Source of the DNA: an uncultured Eubacteriales bacterium
GTDB lineage: Bacteria > Bacillota > Clostridia > Oscillospirales > Oscillospiraceae
Direction: 5' to 3'
Assembly: GCA_900548625.1 (NCBI GenBank)
Contig: URLO01000026.1
Span: 1 to 30,235, forward strand
DNA length: 30,235 nt
Below the pieces are notes generated by a model. The model was not told the origin of the DNA. It was given only the letters and a program-made list of their open reading frames with translations, and did no database searches. The position numbers and the translations under genes were made by a program. This document shows positions 7,926-16,154 of the stretch, piece by piece; positions within the stretch are counted from its first letter, which is position 1, and each line of letters opens with the position of its first letter.

Positions 7926-10169
7926 TCAGTAGAGACAATTCAGCCATTTCAGCCGCAGCTTGCGAAGCGGCTTGCAGCGTGTTTTCAGGTTTTCCATCGT
8001 CGTGTCGTGGAACGCCCGCATTTCTGTGAGCTGCTCCGGTGAGATCGCACGGCTGGAAAACAGCGCTTGTGCGTTATACATGGTCATATCGTGCAGCTTC
8101 GCGGCGTACTCCTCTCCAAGCTGCTCCTTTGCCGTTTCACAGAGCTCCAGCATGGAACCCGTGCCGCGCTTGAAGCCCATTGCTGCCAGCAGTGCCGCGC
8201 AGTCTGTAAACAGGCAGGCGGCTGCGGCGGACGGGTCTTCCTGCGTGAATGCTTCGTTCCGTTTTTTGAGGATGACCTCGTGACGGATGATGATAGCCGC
8301 AAGCAGCAGAAGCAGCAGCGCGGCAACAAGGATGATCCAAAACGCAGGCTTGTGGAGAAGCCCGGTGCGCTGGCCGCCGTCCGGGGTGTTGTCCTCCGAA
8401 TTGTCCGGCTCTGCATCGTCCTGTTCCAGCTCCTGACCCTCGGTCACGCGCGGGCCGTCGCCGTTTCCTTCCCTGCCCGCGCCGACCGGCTTGATGCCGC
8501 TCTCGGTCTGCTCGGCTGAGAGGTCTTCGAGGCCCGGTGTCAGCGCCAGCGGCAGCCAGCCGATGCCGTCCTGATACACCTCCACCCAAGCGCCCGCGGC
8601 GCTTGCGTCCACGTTCACCGGCTTGTTTTCTGCGGCCTTGACCGTATAGCCCTCGACATAGCGGGCGGGGATGCCGTAATACCGCAGCGCCAAGGCCGCG
8701 ACGGTCGCGTATTGATATGTTGTGCCGTCCGCCGTGTCAGTCAGCGGCAGCGCAATATTGCCGCTTCCGTCAAAGCACAATTCCAGAAACGCCAGCGCAG
8801 CCGTCTGCGCCTGCTCTTTCGTCAGGCTGTCTGCCGGGCCGTAGCTTTCGCAGCATTGATCCAGCACCGCGCCGAGCTGCGCGCGGAACTCCGCAGGCAC
8901 GGTCAGCGCGTAGGAATACACGAACTCGCGGTACGCGCTTTCCATCTGCAAGTACGATCTCACGCCGTCCGACGTATCGTTTTGCAGGAAGTCCAGCAGC
9001 TCCGGCAGAATCGTCTGTGCATCCGAAACCGTCTCATAGGAATATCCGCGTTCGCCGCGCAGACCATTCGTTTCAACTGCAGACGGCTGGATCCTGTTTT
9101 TCGTCAGTCCAGCGCGTTCCGGCAGCACCGTACACGGCTCATAGCGATACAGGCTGCACCCGGCAAGGTTCTGGACACTGACGCTGCCGGACTGATAATT
9201 TCCCATCAGCCGCGCAGCCGTTGCCAACTGGCTTTGGGGATAAAATCCGGACTGATGCAGCCAGTAAAAGAGGTCTTTTTCCTCTGCGGCGGTTTCCGTA
9301 TCCAGCGCCGTCCATGTTTCATTTTCGTAGGTGTCGCCAACGAAGCCGCGCAGATAGAGCGTCTGCGCTGCGTCCGCCGTGACAGACAGGATGGTGTCGG
9401 TGCTCTCCGTTTTCACGACCGGCTCGGACAGATCACCCTCCGGCAGAATCTCTTCCGCTTTTTCGTAGCGCCAGTGATGCAAAGCGTCCTTCGCATTTTG
9501 TGAAAGGGTCTGCATCGTGCCTGTTTGCAGGAAAATTGCGGCTACGCCCGCCACAATCACGCCCACAAGCAGGAAGCTCGCCGCCGAGACGGCGTTTTTG
9601 TTTTTCTGCCAGGTCAGCATCAGCAGAGCAATCGCTGCCGCAGCAAGGAGCAGGATACCCGGCTGCACGAATGCTGCCGCTACGCTCAAGGCTGCTAATA
9701 GAACTGCCGTTAATGTCGGTACGCGCGAGAGCGCGACACTCATCATCGCAAGCAGAAGGCCCGCCACGATCCCGGCCAGCCAGAGGCCGGTGCCGTCTGT
9801 TTCGGCAAGCGGCAGGAGGATGCCTTTTTCCGCCGCCCAGAGGCCGCGCAGTGTATTCCAAGCCGCGCCGAAGCCGTTCAGGAGCGGATTCCGCGCGAAC
9901 AGGACAACGAGCAGCAGTGCCGCCAGCAGGATGGGGAACAGCAGCTTCGTTTTTCTGAAATGTCGGATGGCCGCAGCAACAATGCAGGTCAGGATACCTG
10001 CGCCCAGCAACCAGAGCATTGCAGCAAAGCCGCTTATCGTGTAGAAAATCGCGGCAAGCGCGAGGAAAATCAGGAGAGCAGACAGCAGCTCCAGCAGCAT
10101 TTGACTGCGCGTGGACTGCGTCTCGCGGTAGATTCCGGCCCGCAGGCCGGTCAGATTCTTTTGTTTCAT
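7926..10169 (-). CDS. Membrane-anchored transglutaminase-like protein (TgpA type) lacking the catalytic triad
   Basis: The 747-aa protein has several N-terminal membrane helices (about 20-235), an extracellular region with a transglutaminase-like core, a further helix near 610-635 (PAFWIILVAALLLLLLAAII), and a cytoplasmic DUF4129-like tail. The core is recognised by AALALRYYGIPARYVEGY and GAWVEVY. Compared with the family pattern C-x-[HY]-[FY]-A, HAWVEVY and W-x-P-[LF]-D-x-T, the catalytic residues appear replaced: Thr484 for Cys, Gly526 for His, Ala542 for Asp. It should therefore be inactive and may act as a binding or assembly protein. The gene follows DUF58 by 11 bases with SD GGAGGG and precedes the dockerin gene by 14. 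MoxR-DUF58-transglutaminase is a widespread gene trio. Family and context are confident. The role is not known. Confidence 0.85.
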   Translation of the reverse strand: MKQKNLTGLRAGIYRETQSTRSQMLLELLSALLIFLALAAIFYTISGFAAMLWLLGAGILTCIVAAAIRHFRKTKLLFPILLAALLLVVLFARNPLLNGFGAAWNTLRGLWAAEKGILLPLAETDGTGLWLAGIVAGLLLAMMSVALSRVPTLTAVLLAALSVAAAFVQPGILLLAAAAIALLMLTWQKNKNAVSAASFLLVGVIVAGVAAIFLQTGTMQTLSQNAKDALHHWRYEKAEEILPEGDLSEPVVKTESTDTILSVTADAAQTLYLRGFVGDTYENETWTALDTETAAEEKDLFYWLHQSGFYPQSQLATAARLMGNYQSGSVSVQNLAGCSLYRYEPCTVLPERAGLTKNRIQPSAVETNGLRGERGYSYETVSDAQTILPELLDFLQNDTSDGVRSYLQMESAYREFVYSYALTVPAEFRAQLGAVLDQCCESYGPADSLTKEQAQTAALAFLELCFDGSGNIALPLTDTADGTTYQYATVAALALRYYGIPARYVEGYTVKAAENKPVNVDASAAGAWVEVYQDGIGWLPLALTPGLEDLSAEQTESGIKPVGAGREGNGDGPRVTEGQELEQDDAEPDNSEDNTPDGGQRTGLLHKPAFWIILVAALLLLLLAAIIIRHEVILKKRNEAFTQEDPSAAAACLFTDCAALLAAMGFKRGTGSMLELCETAKEQLGEEYAAKLHDMTMYNAQALFSSRAISPEQLTEMRAFHDTTMENLKTRCKPLRKLRLKWLNCLY

Positions 10170-10180
10170 ATCGGCCCTCC

Positions 10181-11296
10181 TTACAGTTCCAGCTCGGAGA
10201 GCTGCGCGGCGTAATCTTTCTCATTGAACTGCTCACCGCAGACAAGCGCGGTCAGCCGCCCGATGGACGAAAGCTGCTCCGCTTCCGTATGCTGTTCGCC
10301 GGAAACGTAAATCAGATGCGACCAGCTTCCGGCGGGCACCTCCTGCAAGAGAAGCGACGCGCCGCTGACGCCCGTGGCCGCCTTCGCCGTAAACAGGCGC
10401 GGCAGCAGGCCGATGAGGTCGTCCATATCCCGGATCTGCTGGAACACACAGCGGCCTGTATCGCCCTCGTTCCATCCCACCGTAAACTGGACGGACTGGG
10501 AAAGCAGATTCCGGCAAACGGAAACGACGATCTCGGCTTCTGCATCCGTTCTGTCTACCGTTGGATTTTCTTCCGTGCGCTCCCAGAATACCGCGGCAGA
10601 GCGCGTGATCGGCAGCGACGGATCTTTGACGATCAGCTTGCCATACTTGTGACTGAGTTTCCAGTGAATCTGCCGCTGGCTGTCGCCGGGAACGTAGTCA
10701 CGGATCTGGAACATCTCGGACAGGTCATAGCCGGGACGCTCGTTGGAATAATCCTCGGTATCGTCAATATGCGCGGCGGCAGGAGAGATCACCAGCGTCT
10801 GCAGGAACGTATCCGGCTGCACGACGCAGGCGCTGTGCGCGTCAGGCTGCGTTTTCACGCCGATGAGACCGAAGCAGTCATACAAACGGGCGGATTCCAC
10901 AGCCAGGCGAATGCGTCCGCACCACGGGCTTTGGAGTGCAATCTTCATCGGCCGTCTGCCCTTCGGCCACACACCGCAGCCGATCTGAACTGTCTGTATC
11001 TCGCCGTTTAACTGGTTCTCCAAGCGCACACGGCAGGCAATCTGGCAAATCGGCAGCCATGTTGGATTCTGCACAGTCAGCTCTGCCACGCCGCTCTCAC
11101 TCTTGCGCAGATTCACGGGCAGCCTGACCGCCAGCCTCAGCTTTTTCGCCGCGTACAGATTGACCGGCAGGCACAAAAGCGGCAGCAGCACCATGCAGGC
11201 GGCAAGGCCAAGCGCGATGGGGCTGGCTGTCTGGACAGCCAGGATGAGAAGCCCCAGCGTCAGAAGCAGCCAGACAATTTTTCGTACTATCTTCAT
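10181..11296 (-). CDS. DUF58 domain protein, membrane-anchored
   Basis: The 371-aa protein begins with two close hydrophobic segments (about residues 8-48), then a cytoplasmic or exposed beta-rich region. The DUF58 signature lies near 185-225: RPGYDLSEMFQIRDYVPGD, then QIHWKLSHKYGKLIVKD. DUF58 proteins have a von Willebrand A-like fold and are almost always next to MoxR AAA+ ATPases, as here. The ATG overlaps the MoxR stop by 4 bases, and the transglutaminase-like gene follows after 11. By analogy with the trio elsewhere, it probably links the ATPase to a membrane or surface assembly process. Biochemical function is not established for the family. Confidence 0.88.
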   Translation of the reverse strand: MKIVRKIVWLLLTLGLLILAVQTASPIALGLAACMVLLPLLCLPVNLYAAKKLRLAVRLPVNLRKSESGVAELTVQNPTWLPICQIACRVRLENQLNGEIQTVQIGCGVWPKGRRPMKIALQSPWCGRIRLAVESARLYDCFGLIGVKTQPDAHSACVVQPDTFLQTLVISPAAAHIDDTEDYSNERPGYDLSEMFQIRDYVPGDSQRQIHWKLSHKYGKLIVKDPSLPITRSAAVFWERTEENPTVDRTDAEAEIVVSVCRNLLSQSVQFTVGWNEGDTGRCVFQQIRDMDDLIGLLPRLFTAKAATGVSGASLLLQEVPAGSWSHLIYVSGEQHTEAEQLSSIGRLTALVCGEQFNEKDYAAQLSELEL

Positions 11297-12228
11297 TTTT
11301 TCAGCACCGGCATGTCCACGGACTTCAAAATCTCTGCCAGAACGGACTCCGACGTTTCCTCCATCATGCGGGCCTTGCTGTTGAGCATCAGTCTATGCGC
11401 GCAGACGTCCGGGAAGATTGCCGCCGCGTCCTCTGGCATGACGAAATCACGGCCATGGAGATACGCATACGCCTTTGCCATCCGGCAGACCGCCAGCGCG
11501 CCGCGCGGGCTGACGCCGAGCGCAACCTGCGGATGGCTTCTTGTTTTCTCCACCAATGTTGTCACATAATCCAGAACGGCGTCGCGCATATCCACCTTAC
11601 GCACCTCCTGCACCAGTCCCAGCAGCTCTTCCTTGTTGACCACCGCATACGCCCGATCCAGCGGGTTATCTACATGGCGGTCGCGGAGAATATTAACGCT
11701 GCTCTTATGGTCGGGGTAGCCCATGCTGACACGAATCAGAAAACGGTCAAGCTGGGAGTTTGGCAGCATCGTCGTACCGGCAGAACCGACCGGGTTCTGC
11801 GTGGCAAGGACGATAAACGGCTCAGGCAGATCATACGTTTTGCCGTCCACTGTGACCTTGTGCTCCTCCATGGCCTCCAGCAGCGCGGACTGCGTCTTGC
11901 TGGAGGTACGGTTGATCTCGTCTGCCAGCAGCAGGTTCGTCATGATCGCGCCGGGCTTATAGACGAACTCGTCTGCCTTTTTGTCATAGACCGAGAAGCC
12001 GATGATGTCTGACGGCACGGTGTCCGACGTAAACTGCACACGGCGCGTCTCCAAGCCCAGAACCTTTGCAAAGGCCATGGCTGTCGTGGTCTTGCCGACG
12101 CCCGGCACGTCCTCCATGAGAACGTGGCCCTGCGCCAGAATTGCCATTAAAATCTTCTCGACAATTTCATTCTTGCCGACGATGACGGACTCGATCTCCT
12201 GTAAAATCTCATTGATCTTTGTATTCAT
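11293..12228 (-). CDS. MoxR family AAA+ ATPase
   Basis: The 311-aa cytoplasmic protein has Walker A GVGKTT (43-48) within MEDVPGVGKTTTAMAFAK, Walker B LLLADEINR (99-107), the MoxR-typical SKTQSALLEAMEE after it, and a sensor region ATQNPVGSAGTTMLPNSQLD. The C-terminal lid contains LGVSPRGALAVCRMAKAYA. MoxR proteins are chaperone-like ATPases that help mature or assemble protein complexes, usually with von Willebrand A-type partners such as DUF58. An AGGAG SD lies 7 bases before the ATG. A 41-base gap separates it from the upstream DUF4430 protein, and its stop overlaps the DUF58 start. It opens the tightest part of the operon. Family certain, client proteins unknown; the surface proteins encoded around it are obvious candidates. 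Confidence 0.95.
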   Translation of the reverse strand: MNTKINEILQEIESVIVGKNEIVEKILMAILAQGHVLMEDVPGVGKTTTAMAFAKVLGLETRRVQFTSDTVPSDIIGFSVYDKKADEFVYKPGAIMTNLLLADEINRTSSKTQSALLEAMEEHKVTVDGKTYDLPEPFIVLATQNPVGSAGTTMLPNSQLDRFLIRVSMGYPDHKSSVNILRDRHVDNPLDRAYAVVNKEELLGLVQEVRKVDMRDAVLDYVTTLVEKTRSHPQVALGVSPRGALAVCRMAKAYAYLHGRDFVMPEDAAAIFPDVCAHRLMLNSKARMMEETSESVLAEILKSVDMPVLKK

Positions 12229-12269
12229 AAATCTGCTCCTATCGTTATTTCTTTCTTTTATGATGTTCC

Positions 12270-15200
12270 TTACAGATCTCCGCCGGAGTCTCCTCCGCCG
12301 TCATCTCCACCGCCTGCGTCACCGCCGCCGGTGTCTCCGCCGTCGTCGCCGCCACCGGGTTTTCCACCACCATCTCCGCCGCCCGGATTCGGGTCGGGGA
12401 CGGGGTCAGGTGTCGGCGGCTTGTAGTTCGGGTCTGGCGTGCCGCAAACCGTGCAGACGCCCTCGCTGAACGTATGATAGTCTGTAAACTCGCCCTCTGA
12501 ACCGATCTTCTCCAGTTCCAGGCCACAGTCTGAGCAGTAGCCGATCAAGTGCGCGCAGGTAGACCGTGATGCATCCGGGATCAGCCTGCCATCGCAGTCA
12601 AAGCCGTGAATCTGGCCGCAGACACTGCACTGCCAATCGTCGCCATACGGGACATAGTGATGCTCACCCACAGTATCCTCCAGCTTTTCGCCGCAGATCT
12701 GGCATTCCTGATAGTGGTGCTTATGATCCTCGTCACTGATCCACACGTTCTGCGGCTTATGCCCGGCTGCAGGAGATTCCTCTTCCTTCTGTGTGTTGCA
12801 GATCCTGCACACGGAAGTCTTCACGCCCGCTTCGGTGCAGGTGGCCGTGTCGGTCAGCTCTGTCCACTCGTGCGGGGACTGTTCCGTAAAGTCACAGTTT
12901 TTGCACTTCGCGGTATGCGTATCTGCCCCCTCGTCTGCGGTATATTCCAGCTCATGTGCGCGCGGCACGCCGATCTTCTCGCCGCAGTCCTTGCAAACCT
13001 GTACACATGTACCGTCGCCCTGATTCTGATATTCCTTATGCTCATGCGGGCAGCCCTCGACCATGCCGCAGCTGCGGCAGACGTACTTTGTCGTACCATC
13101 CTCCGCCGTGACCGTCTCATAGCTGTGATGAACCGACCAGCTGCCGTTCATGCAGGTAATGCAGTAGCCCACGTTATTGCCGTAGCCGCTCTCACCTGTG
13201 CCGACATCCCAGCCGTAGGCCAGTGTGTAGCGGAGCGTCAGCGTATCACCGTCCTGCAGGTAATAGCCGGACATGGGCGAACCGGGGTAGAAGTCCGCAC
13301 CGCCGATGGAGTACATCCAGCCGGAACCCATTGTGTAATCAAACTCACCGATGCCGGTGCTTGTACTGGACAGCGGGATGCCGTTGCGGTAGATGCAGCG
13401 CCAGAGGATTGCCTCATTGCTGCCCGCGCCGAAATGGCTGTCGATCCCGGCGAGGATTTCGTCCTCTGTACTGCCGAACTGACTCCAGTTGCCACTGAGT
13501 GCGTTCGCGCGGCTGCCAAGGCCGGAACCGTCGTCCATGGTCTGTAAATAGAAGCCCGTATCCAGCGTGCCGCTGTAGGAGCAGCGGCTGGCGGGCCAGT
13601 GGAAGCTGGACGCTGCTGTGCCGAACGGGTCGCCCGCGTCATAATCCCACACAGCCTTGGCGACTGCGTAGGAAATCGGCTCCTTGGACAGCACATCGTA
13701 GCTGATTGGTCCGCGGACACCAAGCCCCAGCACGCTCATGTCAATATAGATGCTGGCCGTGCCGATCTTCTGACCCTCTTCGGTGCGTTTGCCGATGAGC
13801 TTCAGGCGCAGCTCACCGAAGTTGCCCTTTTCATCCTCGGCGTAGATATACAGCTCATGTTCATTCCGGTCGCCCACATCCAGATTCTCCGGAACAAGCA
13901 GATACTGCTGCACATAGCCGGAGCTGCTTTCAAACTGCACGGTTTTGCCGTCCAGCTGGACGGTCAGCTTTGTTTCCGTGCCAGTGGCAAGGATATGGCT
14001 GACGCGGTTTCCCTGGGCATCCTCCGTCCATGCTTCAACGGTCAGGTTGACCTCCTGCCCGTTGGTGACGGTGTCGCCGTCATGCAGGTTGGTCTGGATT
14101 TTGACCTTGTTTTCGCCGCGATGTTTGTACGGAATGCTAAAAATGAACGTATAGCTTTCGCCACCCGAACTGGCGGCCGTGACCGTGAATGTGTTGTCGC
14201 CGGTTCTGTCGCCGTCCAACAGCAGCGTCACGCTGCCGCTGGGGGATGGGAGCGTGATTGTCTGAAAGCTGCCGGTCTGGTAGCAGCGGACAGACTGGAT
14301 GGTCACATCTGCCGCTTCTTCACCACGGATTGCGAATGTGTAGGTGAGCAGTCCTTCCGTCAGCTGATCGTCATAGACCGGCTCCGCGTTGACAGTTTTC
14401 TTATTCTCACACGTCAGCACGCAGGGCTTTGCCGCGCCGTTCTCCATGACCGTGTAGGACATTTCCATGCTCACGTCGCTCTGGTAGCGAATCGTAATTG
14501 TGAAGTTCACCGTGCGTTCCTTGACCGCTGCGGTCACGAGAACGGTATAGCTCGCGCCATTTTCCGCCGATTCAAGCTGCACAGAACCGCTGTCCGTGTT
14601 CATTGCCGCACCGTTGAAGCTGGCGCTCGTGATCTGCGCGTCCTCGGCGCTCCTGCCGGTCAGACCGAGCTTATACAGAAGCTCGCTGTTATTGATCTGG
14701 TTATGCTTGATGGTCAGCGCCGCACGCTTGTCCGCATCGCAGAGAACGGTCTGCGCCGTGACGGATTTTTCATACCACGCAAACTGGAGCTGAAGATCCA
14801 AGCCATCCTCATACGTCACGACGAACGTATAGCTGATCGTCTGGCCCAGCACCTCGGCGGTCACGGCGAGATAGTAGGTCTCCGTGTCCTTGCCGTCTGC
14901 CGCAGCCATCTGAATTTCGCCGGACTCCGAGAGCGCGCCGCGCTCACCGTCCGTCGCCCAGTATTCCGCCGTGCGGATGACCGCATCGTCTGCATTTTCA
15001 CCAAGGAAGGTCAGCGCGTATGTAAATTTACCTTCGGTCAGCGTGTCGCTCTTGACCGTGCGGCTGACAGACCCGTTGGCCGGACAGGTAGCCTGACCGG
15101 TCGGCTGCCAGGTGAGCTGCAAATCCAGATCAATGCCGCTCTCCAAGCGAAGCACGAACGCAAATTCCACGTCCGTCTCCACAGTCTCGCCCTTCTGATT

Positions 15201-15971
15201 TTTCTGCGTGGCATGCGCCTGCACGGTGAGAATATAGTTCTGGTACTCCGCGCCGTCCGGCAGCGTCATGTCCAGCACACCGCGCATATCCGCATCCTGC
15301 GGTACGCCATTGCCCGCAGCGACCTGCACACCGGTGATCTCCGCGTCGTCTGCGTCGATGCCAGTGAGGTCAACGTCATAGCGCAGTCTGCTGCCGTCCA
15401 GCTGTGCAAGCAGCACACGCTTGCCGACAGAGCTGCCCGGTGCGCAGACCATGGAGCTTGCCTGCGATCCGTACTTGTACCATGTCAGCACCGCGCCAAG
15501 GTCAAGCTCTGTTTCCGGCAGGTTTTCATCTGCTTCGCCGGTGTTTCCGGCTTCTTCGCCCTCGTCGCCCTTGTTGGAATCCGTGTTCGTGCCGATGGCG
15601 GCGTCAGCCAGGACTTCCTGCCGGGGCTTCGATTCCGGCTGCTGCTCCGGCTGGGTGTCCTGCCCCTGCTCCGTCTGGTTTTCCGTTTCCTGCGGATCGG
15701 GCTGCTCCTGCTCGCCGGTCAGCTCGCTGTCGGCGCTGCCGCCCGAACCGGAAGCATCCTTGCTTTCCGCCTCACCGTTTCCGGCATGGCCGGGCGCTTG
15801 CCCTGCCTGCAGGACGGTGATCTCCTGCGGTGCGGCGTCCAGAATTGGATTTTCCGGCTCGGCTGACCGCATGCCCATGAGCGGCAGGCAGATACTCAGC
15901 AGCAGCGCGCAGACAAGCACGCCGCAGCCGGCCTGCTGCAGCCATGGGAACCTTTCAAATAGCTTCTTCAT
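12270..15971 (-). CDS. Large exported protein with four Ig-like repeats, DUF4430 domain, CxxC repeats and Gly/Asp-rich tail
   Basis: The 1233-aa protein has one N-terminal hydrophobic segment (residues 15-33, signal peptide or anchor), then an acidic Gln/Glu-rich linker to about 155. Four related units of about 110 residues begin near 160, 287, 398 and 505. They share a W-Y/Q opening, a LTEG or similar strand and an A-[ED]-DA-x-I motif. Another beta domain covers 620-730, and a DUF4430 domain about 733-925 (GLGVRGPISYDVLS, SGWMYSIGGADFYPG, LQDGDTLTLRY). Residues 925-1180 contain nine CxxC pairs with many histidines. The last 45 residues are Pro then Gly/Asp-rich. No SLH or LPXTG motif is seen, so wall attachment is unclear. 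The DUF4430 domain links it to the lipoprotein pair at the other end of the cluster. The Cys-rich part may bind metal or form disulfides; this is not determinable here. Confidence 0.8.
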   Translation of the reverse strand: MKKLFERFPWLQQAGCGVLVCALLLSICLPLMGMRSAEPENPILDAAPQEITVLQAGQAPGHAGNGEAESKDASGSGGSADSELTGEQEQPDPQETENQTEQGQDTQPEQQPESKPRQEVLADAAIGTNTDSNKGDEGEEAGNTGEADENLPETELDLGAVLTWYKYGSQASSMVCAPGSSVGKRVLLAQLDGSRLRYDVDLTGIDADDAEITGVQVAAGNGVPQDADMRGVLDMTLPDGAEYQNYILTVQAHATQKNQKGETVETDVEFAFVLRLESGIDLDLQLTWQPTGQATCPANGSVSRTVKSDTLTEGKFTYALTFLGENADDAVIRTAEYWATDGERGALSESGEIQMAAADGKDTETYYLAVTAEVLGQTISYTFVVTYEDGLDLQLQFAWYEKSVTAQTVLCDADKRAALTIKHNQINNSELLYKLGLTGRSAEDAQITSASFNGAAMNTDSGSVQLESAENGASYTVLVTAAVKERTVNFTITIRYQSDVSMEMSYTVMENGAAKPCVLTCENKKTVNAEPVYDDQLTEGLLTYTFAIRGEEAADVTIQSVRCYQTGSFQTITLPSPSGSVTLLLDGDRTGDNTFTVTAASSGGESYTFIFSIPYKHRGENKVKIQTNLHDGDTVTNGQEVNLTVEAWTEDAQGNRVSHILATGTETKLTVQLDGKTVQFESSSGYVQQYLLVPENLDVGDRNEHELYIYAEDEKGNFGELRLKLIGKRTEEGQKIGTASIYIDMSVLGLGVRGPISYDVLSKEPISYAVAKAVWDYDAGDPFGTAASSFHWPASRCSYSGTLDTGFYLQTMDDGSGLGSRANALSGNWSQFGSTEDEILAGIDSHFGAGSNEAILWRCIYRNGIPLSSTSTGIGEFDYTMGSGWMYSIGGADFYPGSPMSGYYLQDGDTLTLRYTLAYGWDVGTGESGYGNNVGYCITCMNGSWSVHHSYETVTAEDGTTKYVCRSCGMVEGCPHEHKEYQNQGDGTCVQVCKDCGEKIGVPRAHELEYTADEGADTHTAKCKNCDFTEQSPHEWTELTDTATCTEAGVKTSVCRICNTQKEEESPAAGHKPQNVWISDEDHKHHYQECQICGEKLEDTVGEHHYVPYGDDWQCSVCGQIHGFDCDGRLIPDASRSTCAHLIGYCSDCGLELEKIGSEGEFTDYHTFSEGVCTVCGTPDPNYKPPTPDPVPDPNPGGGDGGGKPGGGDDGGDTGGGDAGGGDDGGGDSGGDL

Positions 15972-15979
15972 TCTTTTTT

Positions 15980-15997
15980 GCCCTTCGGGAAAAGGGC
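15980..15997 (-). promoter_or_regulatory. Hairpin covering the ribosome-binding site of the 1233-aa protein gene
   Basis: Just before the ATG at 15971, the minus strand reads GCCCTT-TTCCCG-AAGGGC, a perfect 6-bp stem. The only plausible SD (GAAGGG, about 9 bases from ATG) is in its 3' arm. Ribosome access would require opening the stem, so this is a candidate point of translational control. It may also be a chance feature. Confidence 0.4.
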
Positions 15998-16024
15998 TTC
16001 CCCCTTGCCAAAATTCGCACCTAT

Positions 16025-16110
16025 GTGCGGTTTATCCGTATATTCTAAAGATGCCCTAAAATACACGGATAAGCCGCACGGTTCCACGCCGAAAAAACGG
16101 CGTGGAACCG
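16025..16110 (-). terminator. Two strong inverted repeats between the 828-aa and 1233-aa protein genes
   Basis: Reading along the minus strand after the 828-aa gene, a perfect 13-bp stem (CGGTTCCACGCCG and its complement, 16079-16110) with a T6 loop is followed directly by a second long stem. The arms of the second are 16061-16079 and 16025-16041, with GTGCGG ends, one wobble and a small bulge. Neither is followed by a clean T-run, so this may be an attenuator, a processing or mRNA-stability element, or a weak terminator separating the two genes. The 183-base gap holds no gene. Confidence 0.5.
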
Positions 16111-16154
16111 CCCAGCTTGGGGTGGTTAGTTATAAATTTTTCTGTTCAATACGC

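Noticed and set aside
7912..7947. Upstream start for the dockerin protein (MAELSLLMGGN)
   Set aside because: It would overlap the previous gene and place a non-signal stretch before the signal peptide; the ATG at 7911 has a strong SD.
12270..12420. Gly/Asp-rich repeats read as an RTX calcium-binding region
   Set aside because: The spacing does not follow the nonapeptide GGxGxDxUx pattern; it is a low-complexity tail.
13599..15866. 755-aa plus-strand open frame
   Set aside because: Shadow of the Ig-repeat/DUF4430 gene; no domain, no SD.
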